NCBI GenBank assembly: GCA_023052935.1
Contig: CM041294.1
Location: 150,126,899 to 150,190,898 of the forward strand
DNA from: Piezodorus guildinii
Lineage: Eukaryota > Arthropoda > Insecta > Hemiptera > Pentatomidae
Length of the DNA: 64,000 nucleotides
Direction of reading: 5' to 3'
In this document: piece by piece, positions 32,757 to 42,566 of the stretch
Layout of the letters: each line of letters starts with the position of its first letter
How positions within the stretch are numbered: the first letter of the stretch is position 1
Made by a program: the position numbers and the translations under genes
The notes under the pieces: generated by a model
Told to the model about the DNA's origin: nothing
What the model saw: the letters and a program-made list of their open reading frames with translations, nothing else
Databases searched by the model: none

Positions 32757-33140
32757 AGGAGGTGAGGTCGAAATGGATACAGCCGGTACTATTGATGCAA
32801 ATTATTATTTTATTGTTCTGAAGGAAAAAACGGTTAAATAAAACGAGGAATAACAAAATACACAGAAGAGACAATATGAAGAGCGCACCAGAATCAAGAT
32901 AGATAAACAACAGCTGGCGAGAGGTTGCAATGGATTTACCACTGTAAAATAAAATAATGTTTCTACTATCATAAAATACAGAAAATAAAATAATAAATAA
33001 AAATGAGCTTCAATTAAATATAAAGAGAACAAAAATATAAACATGTTTGAGGCAGTGACAAATCCATTTCTCATAACCTCTTTCCTCCCACAAGCTGTGT
33101 GTTATAACCTCACTCCCTCACACACATCAGGCCCGTCACA
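32757..33140 (-). mobile_element. Solo LTR related to the gypsy element
   Basis: About 384 bp, clearly homologous to the two 387-bp LTRs at 52145 and 56631, with scattered differences. It begins at GGAGGTGAGG and ends ..CATCAGGCCCGTCACA. No internal sequence adjoins, so it is a solo LTR left by recombination, in the same orientation as the complete element. 5-bp-level target duplication was not clear. Confidence 0.85.
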
Positions 33141-33210
33141 AATGTATTATTACAATAAAATATTTACTTGTTGTATTATTGTATAAAATTGTTAATTCGA
33201 AAAATGATAG

Positions 33211-33452
33211 TGTGACGGTCCTGATGTGTGTGAGGGAGTGAGGTTATAAACACACAGCTGGTGGGAGCAAAGAGGTTATGTGAAATGGATTTGTCACTGC
33301 TTCAAACATGTTTATATTTTAGTTCTTAGTTCTCTTTATATTTAATTGAAGCTTATTTATATTTCTTATTTTATTTTCTGAAACTGATTATAATAGGAAG
33401 ATTATTTTATTTTACAGTGACAAATCCATTGCAACCTCTCACCAGCTGTTGT
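33211..33452 (+). mobile_element. Inverted partial gypsy LTR
   Basis: TGTGACGGTCCTGATGTGTG onward is the reverse complement of the LTR at 32757-33140, running to CTCTCACCAGCTGTTG. With only about 70 bp between them, the two LTRs form a large inverted repeat. Confidence 0.8.
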
Positions 33453-34956
33453 CATATGCCTGTATACGCTGGGCTATCCGTGAAAGAATAGTACTTCCAA
33501 GTGACAACGCAAAATTGAGGGTGGTTCTATTGAAATAAATTAGTGGACTGTATAGATTTAAAATAAATAAAAATAATGGAAGCAAACGACGAATCACAAT
33601 ACATTTAATACACTAAAATACATATAAACAAGATAAGAAACAAATTAACCTAACAAATTTATATAAGAAAAAAAATTAACCTAATTATGATTAAACAGCT
33701 GTAAGAAAATGTAGGAAACAAAATAAACCTAATTAAAATATTGTAGAAAATAGAAGAAACAAATTTAACTTAATTAATGCTTAAAGATGTAAAAAAAATA
33801 GTCATAAAAAATTAAACAGTTTCTTGAATAAGAATTAAGAAATTAAATGTTCCATTAATAGGTAAGCTATATTCACGTGACAAAGTCAGTTGCGTATTGT
33901 AGAAAATCTCCGCAGGGCGGCTTGGACGAAGTTCTCAGGTATGTTGAATGACCGCAGGGCAGCTTTTCCAAGTTCCAAGGGAACGATGAGAAAAAAAACT
34001 TCGTTTGCAAACGTACTAAGTATGAGACAAACTCGGGTCTAAGCCCATCTACCCTTAGACCCTAGCGTAAGATACCCCGCACTAGGCGGTAATAAAAACA
34101 ATTGAAGTACGATCGTCTACTTTTTCTTTCTCTTCTATTCAAAACTTTTAATTATATTTAAAATAACTATTTTAAAAACAGATAAAAAATAAAGATTAAC
34201 ACAAAATGATCTATTGATAAATATCGTAAAAATTATACAGTTTTCTTTTTTTTTTTTCCATGAAACAGTCATGAAACCTCATCAGGCCATAACATATGGC
34301 GTAAACAATGCCTATTATTATTATTGTTGTGGGTTAATTTATTCTTCATTTTCTATCAAGTGTACCTACAGGACAATAAAAGAATATTTTTGATACCATT
34401 GTGCAGCTATTATTCATTTCACCCTCACTAATAAATAAAAGTAATTTCGCATTCCTGCAAATTGGATCATGTAACGTTTTACCTCTTATTATTCCACATT
34501 TCGGGATAATGCAATGGCTTAGAGCCTAACTGGCCGATCCTGACGAGCAGACAGCACGAGACGGCCTCGCCAATATCGATGTGCCTTGTATGATGAGATT
34601 ATAGAGGTTGATACTGGGCGCTGATCGGACAATCCATTGTTGACCCAAACCTGACAATTAATCACGGAATCAATAGGCGACTGTCGTTGCGATAACAGCT
34701 TCAAAATGGCCCCTGCTCTTCCAATTGATCAGTCAACAGATTAGCCTCTCCTATCCGCCAAATACCAATTTCGATTTTGCAATAATATTCCATCAGTTAT
34801 TTTGTATCTCTACCTACCTTTTCCGGGTATAGCTCTCAATAAGAGCATTAGAGGATAAAAGTGCTCGTTAAAGAACTTCAGTATTCATCTAAAAAAAAAA
34901 CGGTAAGGTAGAGCAAGCAAATATCTACTAATACATATAAATCACACGTACGCAAT
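33453..34956. other. Intronic stretch, no gene seen
   Basis: AT-rich except 34500-34740, which is of balanced base composition and apparently single copy; see the findings for a possible regulatory block. 33900-34080 is also less AT-rich, without recognised content. Confidence 0.4.
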
Positions 34957-35739
34957 TTGGTTGTGTCACATGAAATGTCCATTTTCAAGTAAAGGATTTT
35001 TTTTAAAAATACATATGAAAACAAGATAATTTTATTCGAAGTATTTACCTTATCTCTGTTTCTATTTACTCTGAAACGCACGGTGGTAATCTGTTGGAGA
35101 CAAGTCGGGAGAATATGGTGGGTGCGGAAGAACTTCGTAGCCCAGTTCTTTCAAGTTTTGCACGGTATGTTTTGAAACATGGGGTCTTGCACCGATCAGT
35201 GAGATATGAGGTCCCATGTATCGAGCTTTTTTACTTTCCCAATACATTCAAATGTCTGGAAACGGTAAATGACTTCCATTAAGTTGTGGTGAGAGTCCTT
35301 TAACTGTTTGGTAGGGGTTTCCTTTTACTGTATATTTGAGGACATCGTTGTCTATTACGGACGGAAGTCTTCCTCGGGACAGTTTTCCAAGTCGGTATCC
35401 CCAGTTGAAAACTTAGCAAACCAACGGCGAATGGTCCGTTCATTAACACTCCCTTCCCCAAATGCCTTAAAATATTTTTGCGCCCTCAGCTGCTGAATGG
35501 CCGAGTTTAAACATCGTACAAAAATATTACTCGAAAATCGCGTGTTTCCATGTTGATATTTGGAGGTATACTAAAAGTGGTTAATTGATTATAAAAGCTA
35601 ATGTTTATAATACAAAGGTAGAAGATTAGTAACTTTACTTTAAATATGTAAACATTCGGAAGAAAACAACAGAGACCTGCAATATCCTTTATGTATTTCA
35701 AAAACTATAAAAACGGACATTTCATGTGAAACAACTCAA
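34957..35739 (-). mobile_element. Internally deleted mariner derivative M4
   Basis: Ends TTGGTTGTGTCACATGAAAT and, reversed, TTGAGTTGTTTCACATGAAA; TA follows the right end. On the minus strand the N-terminal 'METRDFRVIFLY' block, 'GEGSVNERTIRRWF' and the 'KKARYMGPH' equivalent of KKLDTWVPH join directly to 'ARPHVSKHTVQNLKELGYEV' and 'YSPDLSPTDYH'. The catalytic core is therefore deleted, at the same region as in M2. It is about 780 bp and non-autonomous. Confidence 0.85.
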
Positions 35740-35880
35740 TACATTTAAAGCCGAGTGAAACTTGTATTTATTTCCGATTAAATACTTTTATTAAAAATTA
35801 TGCAATCTACCAGAGGCAAATGAGAACTAATCTATTGGGTTATATATGTCCCACTTGGTGTCCATGAACTCCAAAAATTT
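35740..35880. repeat. Flank shared with mariner M3
   Basis: 35742-35832 is the reverse complement of 43000-43090, beside mariner M3, with few mismatches. The two mariner copies therefore sit at the same edge of one older repeat, or were duplicated together. Confidence 0.7.
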
Positions 35881-35884
35881 TTTT

Positions 35885-36727
35885 ACATTCACTTAATTTT
35901 ATCTATTAAGGGAAAGTATTGCGATCTGAAATTTTCGAATTCCATTTTTCAACGGAAATACACATTTTAGGGTCCCTGAGTCCAAATAACCATGTAACGC
36001 AAGAAGGTCTGTGGTCCTGTGGTGGGTCTTTGTGTGTTTGGTTAGTCTAGCACATAAACAAAAAGTCGTCTAAACTGATACTTTATATTTAAAATAATTA
36101 TACGCCGAGATGTTACATCAACTTTTTTATCAAAATTGAAAAAACAGAAGCAGCCACTATGCATTTTGTACCTTTTTTACAATTTTCTTTAAAACGGCAT
36201 TAACCTATTTTGATTAAACTTTCTATATTGATGTAAAATTTAATGGGGTTTAATAAGATGTAGGTTTTATTCTGATTGGAATACTCTGATAGGGCTTAGA
36301 TGCAAATGTTTGAATTTTCATTCTCTAAAATACCTTTTATTTGTAGATTCTATGATAATAACCATATCATCTGTTAGCATTGATCAAACGAATTAATATA
36401 TAACTTCAATTAATTCACATGTTTTTATAGAAATTCAATTTAATTTATTCTTAAACAATTTATTTTTATCTCGAACCGTATTTAAAAAAATCTAGTGCGG
36501 GCAACACACGACTTTCACTTACCTCCATTTTTAAAATCAATAAAAGAATATTTTAAATACAGTTCGAGATAAAAATACATGAAACTAATAAAGAATTAAG
36601 TAAATTAAATGTATATAGAAACACGTGTTTTATTAAAAAAATCTATTATATTATTATCTAAAATAATCAGTTAGTTTTATCTTCCTTTCATCACTCTCTT
36701 TTAACTTTTAAAAGCTCGAGTATAAGA

Positions 36728-36735
<8 letters not shown>
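35885..36735. repeat. Repeat B, head-to-head fold-back pair
   Basis: A + oriented copy runs from ACATTCACTTA (35885) to its tail at about 36500. There the sequence turns back: 36490-36735 is the reverse of the 3' half of repeat B (compare 28840-29060). The centre is GCGGGCAACACACGACTTTC. The inverted pair ends at an A run (36733-36762). Confidence 0.7.
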
Positions 36736-36762
<27 letters not shown>

Positions 36763-36764
<2 letters not shown>

Positions 36765-37025
36765 TACCACTACAACGATGTAGGGTTTGGCTCATACATA
36801 TAAGATTCGTACTGTTCTAGCCAACGCAGTGCAATAGGTGTTTACCTAATTCACGCTCAGCGCATGTTTTTCCCAATTATTTGGAACCACTTTATGAGGT
36901 GGGCTGCCAGATAGTCTCATACCTAGGGTCGCCTCGACTGAATAACAGGATAATAATATTCTGCCACAGCCGGATTCGCACCAGGACGGAGCACAGCAGC
37001 TAGTGCTTTCCACAGACTCGCGCTT
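36763..37025 (-). repeat. Probable tRNA-headed SINE, family E
   Basis: On the minus strand, GGTGCGAATCCGG (36970-36982) is a B-box-like sequence preceded by a tRNA-like AAGCACTAGCTGCTGTGCTC (36996-37015). The rest is non-repetitive GC-richer sequence. A long A run precedes it. Assignment rests on the B box only. Confidence 0.45.
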
Positions 37026-37281
37026 ATATAATAAATATTTATATTTTTATAATAATAGTATAACCAAAGTTTTTTATTTGTAATGTTTAGTAATGTTAGC
37101 CAGACTAATACTCACTTTGTATTTTTGTTATCTTAGGACAGAAGTCCAGAAGTAAAATTATTTTCTTACAATGATTTGGTTAGTGTCATAATATGTTAAT
37201 GAGACGGAGAATCTTCACAGTCACTTTTTTTATTATTATGTTCCTTCCTTATTGTTATAAGAGATATTTATCGTGTTGCAG

Positions 37282-37567
37282 AGATACTTGACGCGATGGC
37301 GGGACTCGATGTCCGGTGGTAGCGGCGGGGCCTGCGGGACGAGAGGGGTGTGCTCCGAGATGGACCTCTCCCGAAGGCCGCCAGCCGCTAGGCGACCCGC
37401 CAGGTCCAAGCCCACCCCCGCTCACGGCCACCCCGGCCACTCCTCCTTCTCCTTGGTCTTCGACCCGGCCGGACGGCTCTGCTACTACTGGTCCATGGTC
37501 GTGTCCATCGCCTTCTTGTACAACTTCTGGGTCATCATCTACAGGTTCGCCTTCCAGGAGATCAACC
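37282..37567 (+). CDS. CNG channel exon with S1
   Basis: 286-bp exon: acceptor ttgcag at 37276-37281, donor GTGAGT at 37568; enters in phase 0, leaves in phase 1. It encodes a Lys/Arg/Pro-rich cytoplasmic stretch and then 'SFSLVFDPAGRLCYYWSMVV' and 'SIAFLYNFWVIIYRFAFQEI'. This is the conserved pre-S1 'DP.G..YY.W' motif and transmembrane helix S1 of CNG channels. The exon is strongly GC-rich against its AT-rich flanks. The split codon (C + GA) joins to 40739 as Arg, giving ..FQEINRDSILVWFCLDYF.., a seamless CNG S1-S2 sequence. These channels sit in sensory or neuronal plasma membranes as tetramers and pass Na+ and Ca2+ when cGMP or cAMP binds. Confidence 0.92.
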
Positions 37568-37654
37568 GTGAGTATATCATTTATCTTTATTGATAAGTAA
37601 ATAATCCGTACAATAAAAGATGTTAAGAATCCTTATCTTCTATAAACTGCAATT

Positions 37655-38335
37655 ACGTTTTATTATTTTATTTATTGAGAAATAATACAATCTGCCGCCT
37701 ACTGGGGCAATGTGTACTACAGCTAGAAAAAAACATTCTTCCCATATGTACATCATAAAAAAAATAAATAAATAAAAAATATATATAAAAAAATACAAGA
37801 ATAAATAATAAAGAAGAAAAGATATATACATATCAAATAAAATAAATAATATTTATATAAAGAAAATAATAACAACTTTGATCTCATTCGTACCTATTTA
37901 CAATATTTACAAACTGCCCCTGGGATCACCGAATCGAAACCCGAGAACCTCTTGTGGATGTCGAGGCACAATGCCAGAAGATCCCAGCGCCTCTCACTCA
38001 GCTGCGTCACTGGTCTTGAGAGTCAGTGGAAGCTGAGTGAGGGCGCTAGAGCCACATACACTCAAGGCATGAATGGAGAAGCCAGCCATTGCCAGCACTC
38101 CAATGGTATATTTACAAGAGATCTCTGGGCCTTATGCAGGGGGTTATATGGGTGTTTGGAACTAGATAGGGAGTGTGCCAAGGGATTAGGAAGGTGAGTA
38201 AGCTTCTGATGGAAGATTGAGAATTTGGAGGGGATGAGATCAAGGACAAATGGGATATTCAGGTCATGGTGTAAGGTTTTGTTGGTGACATAATATGGGG
38301 CATCGACTAGTTTTTATTATTATTCAATTTACTTG
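37655..38335 (-). pseudogene. Antisense LINE 3' end
   Basis: The minus strand has a plausible coding tail (for example 'FSIFHQKLTHLPNPLAHSLS' and '..VTQLSERRWDLLALCLDI..', 38200-37930) with stops. A 3' UTR follows (GCCCCAGTAGGCGGCAGATT), then AATAAATAAAA at about 37670. Layout and antisense A-rich end suggest a LINE 3' fragment; the clade is not recognised. Confidence 0.5.
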
Positions 38336-38349
38336 TTGTATTCTTTTAT

Positions 38350-38665
38350 TTGGGGAGCCTGTGGCTGAGAGGCTATCGCGCTAGTCTCTCATGCTAATGT
38401 TTGTGTGTTTGAATCCTAGTCCCAGCTGGACTTTTATAAGGATGTAATTAAATGGGGATTCACTCACAGCCTCTCTCCCGGGTATGTGAGACCCCTCAGC
38501 CAAATGGTGGCCACTCACAAAATTAGGCGTAGGGGATGATGACCATACACTACAAAATACATCCAGAAACGTGAGTGTAATCTCCCAGGAGATTATACCG
38601 CGAGGCCCAGGGCCTATACGGCCTGTTGCGCCACTGGAAGAAGAAATTCTGAGCATACCATACAA
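38350..38665 (+). repeat. tRNA-headed SINE, family D
   Basis: A-box-like GTGGCTGAGAGGCTATCGCG (38362-38381) and B box GTGTTTGAATCCTAG (38407-38421), then a body of about 240 bp ending near GGCCTGTTGCGCCACTGG. Its head differs from families A, B and C. Confidence 0.6.
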
Positions 38666-39652
38666 GAATGTGTGTGATTGTCCTTATAGATCGGTAAAGC
38701 AGACTTACTAAAACAGTACACACAATGGAGATAATATATGCGTGAGATAACGCAATCATGTATATTTGTGGATACATCGTCTCCGAAAGACTCTCCTGAC
38801 TACTGGTTTTCATGATTCATATTGGTAATTCGGTAAAGACGCTAGCTGAGGGACATCGTTTATTGAAAATACCTAGAATCCGGGTTTTTTCAGCAATTTT
38901 CCTCTCCGCAGTGAGGCTTTCAGCTGTCCGGGACCACACGACTAGGAAAAAGGGATCCTTGTCCTTTCCAAGAGTATCCATTTTACTTCAGAAGCCACTG
39001 AGCCTAGCGAAAAATGCAAGGCTCAATAATCTGGGAACATCGTTTTTGAACTAAGAAGAAATAGTTTCTCAAAACGCCATATTTCGAGGTTGTCACTCAA
39101 CGCCGATTCCTCTCATCTGCGTCATCTTTTCGGAATATTCGTTTCCCTTTCCTTGGATCCTTGGCAATCCTTATTTAGACACTTTTCAAAAGATTTGATG
39201 AGCCTGGCCTCTGAAAAGAGAATGAAATTTTAATAATCTTTGGAAAAGATTTGTTGTGAATCTAACAATAAGTAAGTTTAGTTCTAGTCTAGGCCACCCG
39301 TCACATTTATAAAGAAAACGGATCAGAAAATGACGCAAAAGGTAACGGTATCAGATTGCGGCATATAAAGTAGAGACTGTATCATGATTTATAATACGAG
39401 GATTAATCATGATAATGTAGATAAAAAAAAAAAAAAAAATAGTCCACCCATGCATGATATTTCCATTAGTACTTTCCACTAATGCTTACCATATTTAAGT
39501 GCGGGAAAAAGTAGTGCCTGCGTGATCCTCGGCTTAACATAAGTATAAATTATAAAATGCCCCAATAAAAATAAGTATCTCTGTTTCTGTTGTCAGTTTC
39601 TTACTACTTAGTGTGATACCGACTACCCTCCGAAATTATCTATTATAATAAA
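38666..39652. other. Intronic stretch, no gene seen
   Basis: Contains an A run (39422-39440). A + frame at 38812-39054 has no recognisable domain. No repeat recognised. Confidence 0.4.
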
Positions 39653-39777
39653 CCTCCACAAACTGACAACGCCCCCGCCACAGAAGTTGACCAACCCTCA
39701 TCGGACAGAACAACTCGAAGAGGACGTCGCATCCGTCTCCCTGTTCACTTCTGTGACGAGGTCATTGGGGGAAGTGA
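39653..39777 (+). pseudogene. 3' end of a second gypsy Pol, with polypurine tract
   Basis: The frame starting CCTCCACAAACTGAC encodes ..'DRTTRRGRRIRLPVHFCDEV'IGG.., which aligns with the C-terminus of the complete gypsy Pol (YRTRSGRVVKPKVRFCADVI). Then comes TTGGGGGAAGTGA (39765-39777), a polypurine tract like TTGGGGGGGAGTGA of the complete element. Pol lacks its usual stop here because one G is missing, and everything upstream is gone. Confidence 0.75.
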
Positions 39778-40010
39778 TGTAACGGTTGCACTGTCAATCA
39801 CAACACGGATCTTACACGACGGTTTTTCAGGTCCCTCAGTGTTGCCAGGTGGAAAGTAATTTAATTATTAATATTAATTTTTTACCTGCCACACTAAGGT
39901 AACCAACCAATTACCTGCATTGTGAGCATCGTGTGTACCTTGTTGTTTTTTGGTGATATTGTTAAAGATCTTGTGTGTGTGGACATAAAAAAAATGTTTC
40001 TTTAAATTTT
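39778..40010 (+). mobile_element. 3' LTR remnant of the second gypsy element
   Basis: Starts TGTAACGGTTGCACTG right after the polypurine tract, the position where a 3' LTR must begin. Its sequence is not that of the 387-bp LTR family. The far end is uncertain. No matching 5' LTR is in the window. Confidence 0.55.
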
Positions 40011-40136
40011 AGTTCATTATTAAGCAGAAGTTTATTTTTTTATAACTTTTTTTTCATCATTTTAATTGTGTTAAAATCGTTCTTTTATTAATTTTTATTA
40101 CAATTAAAAGTTGTTTGAATGAATAAATGTATTGTT

Positions 40137-40562
40137 AGGTTCTTTTAATTAAAATGATCCATTTTCATTCAACTTATTTAATTTCTTATTTTATTCTCCC
40201 TACGTTTCGGCTTTTTGCCATTTTCAAGGGATCTTTTAATATTCCATCATAATGCACTTATATAAGTATATATTTTGTCACAATTTAAAAAACTAAAAAT
40301 AAAACCTGCTGACCAGCCCTGTCCTGGTTGTTATCATCCACTCTGTGAATCACACTATGCTGATGACAATCAGGACAGGGCTGGTCAGCCTATAATTATT
40401 TTATTTTTTAAATTATGACAAAATATATATTTATATAAGTGCATTATGATGGAATATTAAAAGATCCCTTGAAAATGGCAAAAAGCCGAAACGTTGGGAA
40501 AAGAAAATAAGAAATTAAATAAGTTGAATGAAAATAGATCATTTTAATTAAAAGAATCTACC
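40137..40562. mobile_element. Fold-back element F2
   Basis: Near-perfect inverted repeat: arms at 40137-40337 and 40360-40562 (about 200 bp each) around a loop of about 22 bp. The stem tips read ..GACCAGCCCTGTCCTG and CAGGACAGGGCTGGTC. Both arms contain a CGTTTCGGCTTTTTGCCATT-type block. Non-coding. It lies 176 bp upstream of the channel exon at 40739, so a transcript through it would carry a very long hairpin. Confidence 0.9.
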
Positions 40563-40738
40563 AAATCGTTTTTTTAGTTAATTAAAGTAACTTTTATTTT
40601 CGAACCTTATTTATTTTATTATTTTCCAACATCCAATAAAGCAGTATAAACAAGTTCTTAAGTTAGTTTTGAATACTTATGTTAGCTGTATGATTTGTTA
40701 TTATTCAATACGAAAAGTAATTATTGGATACTTTTCAG

Positions 40739-41380
40739 GAGATTCGATCCTGGTGTGGTTCTGCTTGGACTACTTCGCGGACTTGCTCTACCTGGTCGAC
40801 ATCCTCTTCCACTTCCGGACGGGCTACCTGGAAGACGGGGTGCTCCAGACGGACTCGACCAAGCTCCGCACTCATTACATGAACTCGACTACATTCTACA
40901 TCGATTGCCTCTGCCTCCTCCCGCTCGACTTCCTCTACCTATCGATAGGCTTCAACTCGATACTCCGCTCGTTCCGCCTCGTAAAGATCTACAGGTTTTG
41001 GAACTTCATGGATCGTACCGAGAGGCATACGAACTATCCTAATCTGTTCCGTTCGACCAGTCTGATACATTATTTACTGGTCATATTCCATTGGAACGGG
41101 TGCCTGTACAGGATCATTTACAAGAACAACGGTTTTGGGTCCAAAAACTGGGTGTTTGGGGATTCGGAAACGGCCGACGTGGTGAAGCAGTACCTGCAGA
41201 GCTACTATTGGTGCACCCTCGCCCTCACGACGATCGGTGACCTCCCCCGACCAAGAAGTAAAGGGGAGTACGTCTTCGTCATCCTCCAGCTGCTCTTCGG
41301 CCTCCTCCTCTTCGCAACCGTCCTTGGCCACGTCGCCAATATCGTCACCAGCGTCTCCGCTGCCCGGAAGGAGTTCCAAG
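40739..41380 (+). CDS. CNG channel exon, S2 to S6 with pore
   Basis: 642-bp exon, acceptor cttttcag, donor GTGAGT at 41381, phase 1 at both ends. In order it encodes: S2 ('VWFCLDYFADLLYLVDILFH'), the 'FRTGYLEDGVL' S2-S3 loop, S3 ('FYIDCLCLLPLDFLYL'), a reduced S4 ('ILRSFRLVKIYRFWNFMDRT'), S5, the pore helix and filter 'YYWCTLALTTIGDLPRP', S6 ('YVFVILQLLFGLLLFATVLG') and the start of the C-linker (SAARKEFQ). These are diagnostic of CNG channels. The filter has Asp where CNGA subunits usually have Glu (TIGETP). The C-linker and cyclic nucleotide-binding domain must lie beyond the window. Among insect paralogues the 'GDLPRPRSKGEY' stretch suggests a CNGL-like subunit, from recollection only. Confidence 0.95.
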
Positions 41381-41441
41381 GTGAGTCAAGTGCAATCATT
41401 ACTTCTGCTGTTAGGCTATCATGTAATTTAAGAGCTGTTTT

Positions 41442-41473
<32 letters not shown>

Positions 41474-41926
41474 GTGTTCAACTCCAATAATTATAGGACA
41501 TCTTAATTAATTAAATTGTTGATCGTTGTCAACGTAAATAGTGGTCGAGAATTATATTGAAAGTTTCAATACATTATTGATGGATTTGATTGAAGTTACG
41601 GTCGGTCATAAAATAAATCACACTTAATAATAAAACATGTTATATTTTGAGCCTTTATTCTGGCTATTTAGGCTAATCTTATACACAATACAGGCTAAAT
41701 TTTAGCACAAAACGTCGGCACATGAATATAATAAGTTTCCTTATGAAGAGTGATTCATTTCATGACAGATACCCCACAATATATTGATACTACAGCCAAC
41801 TGTGAATCTATCATTATTATGTATTTAAGGTGAACGTTTCGCTTTACATTGAAGTTGTTCCTCAGTGCTTAAAAGATACAAAAAGAAATACGATGTTTTT
41901 ACATATGCGTTAAAACATTGTTTCTC
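41381..41926. other. Start of the third CNG intron
   Basis: After the donor, a T run at 41443-41471 and AT-rich sequence. No exon with C-linker features was seen anywhere to the right end of the window. Confidence 0.55.
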
Positions 41927-42505
41927 ATGTATTATTTGGAACAATCTCTTCTTTTTTATATATATATTTTTAATTATAACATATATAAACTATGATTATA
42001 ACACCGTAACGTTTCGAGGTACTTTCTATCCCTCATCTTCAAATCATTAAAAATCATCTAAAATACAATTCCATAAATATTATAAGCAACCATACAAACA
42101 ATAACAAACATTATCAATAATTTAGAATTCATTTATCACCTACAATATTTACAATCTGTTTATAAAAAACTTTATTAAAAATTCTACTTACATATATTTC
42201 CATATTATATCATAATATAGGTCATATAATAATTTACTATTATTCATACATAGTCGCTATAAACGAATTATCTTGTTAATCTGTTAAAATAATCTCCACT
42301 TCACCATTACATAATAAATAAAAAGAAGAGATTGTTCCAAATAATACATTAATATAATCATAATTAAAATTACTCTTCTATAATAAAAATTGATATTGTC
42401 ACACGTGTTTTTATAGCCCTGTTTAATTCGTTGTTTTGTTTTTTTGTAACCCTGAGGAAGTACTACAATATAGGTCAAAACGTTACCATAAAATCGCTTA
42501 GATTA
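41927..42505. mobile_element. Fold-back element F3
   Basis: ATGTATTATTTGGAACAATCTCTTC.. at 41927-41959 pairs with its reverse complement at 42318-42349. Near each end there is a GTAACGTTT/AAACGTTAC motif (42007-42016 and 42478-42487) preceded by CTGAGGAAG or followed by CTTC. It is non-coding and more decayed than F2. Confidence 0.6.
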
Positions 42506-42566
42506 TTTTCTTTTTTTTACCTTCACTTCCCCAAAAATTCTTTTGTTTGGAAAAATAAATAAGCTC

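Larger units (their letters stand above)
2559..37281 (+). other. Intron of about 34.7 kb in the CNG channel gene
   Basis: Inferred intron from the GTAAGG donor at 2559 to the acceptor ttgcag ending at 37281; flanking exon phases agree (0/0). It is filled with transposons, SINEs and simple repeats described separately. An unseen small exon inside it cannot be excluded. Confidence 0.6.
37568..40738 (+). other. Intron of about 3.2 kb in the CNG channel gene
   Basis: Donor GTGAGT, acceptor cttttcag; phase 1 on both sides. It contains a LINE tail, a SINE, a gypsy fragment and a fold-back element, each listed separately. Confidence 0.9.

Noticed and set aside
37952..38197. 81-codon plus-strand frame
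   Set aside because: It lies opposite a LINE 3' end whose minus-strand reading makes more sense; no recognised motif.
40695..41042. 115-codon Leu/Pro/Arg-rich frame overlapping the channel exon
   Set aside because: A shifted-frame reading of the S2-S4 coding sequence; the CNG frame is unmistakable.
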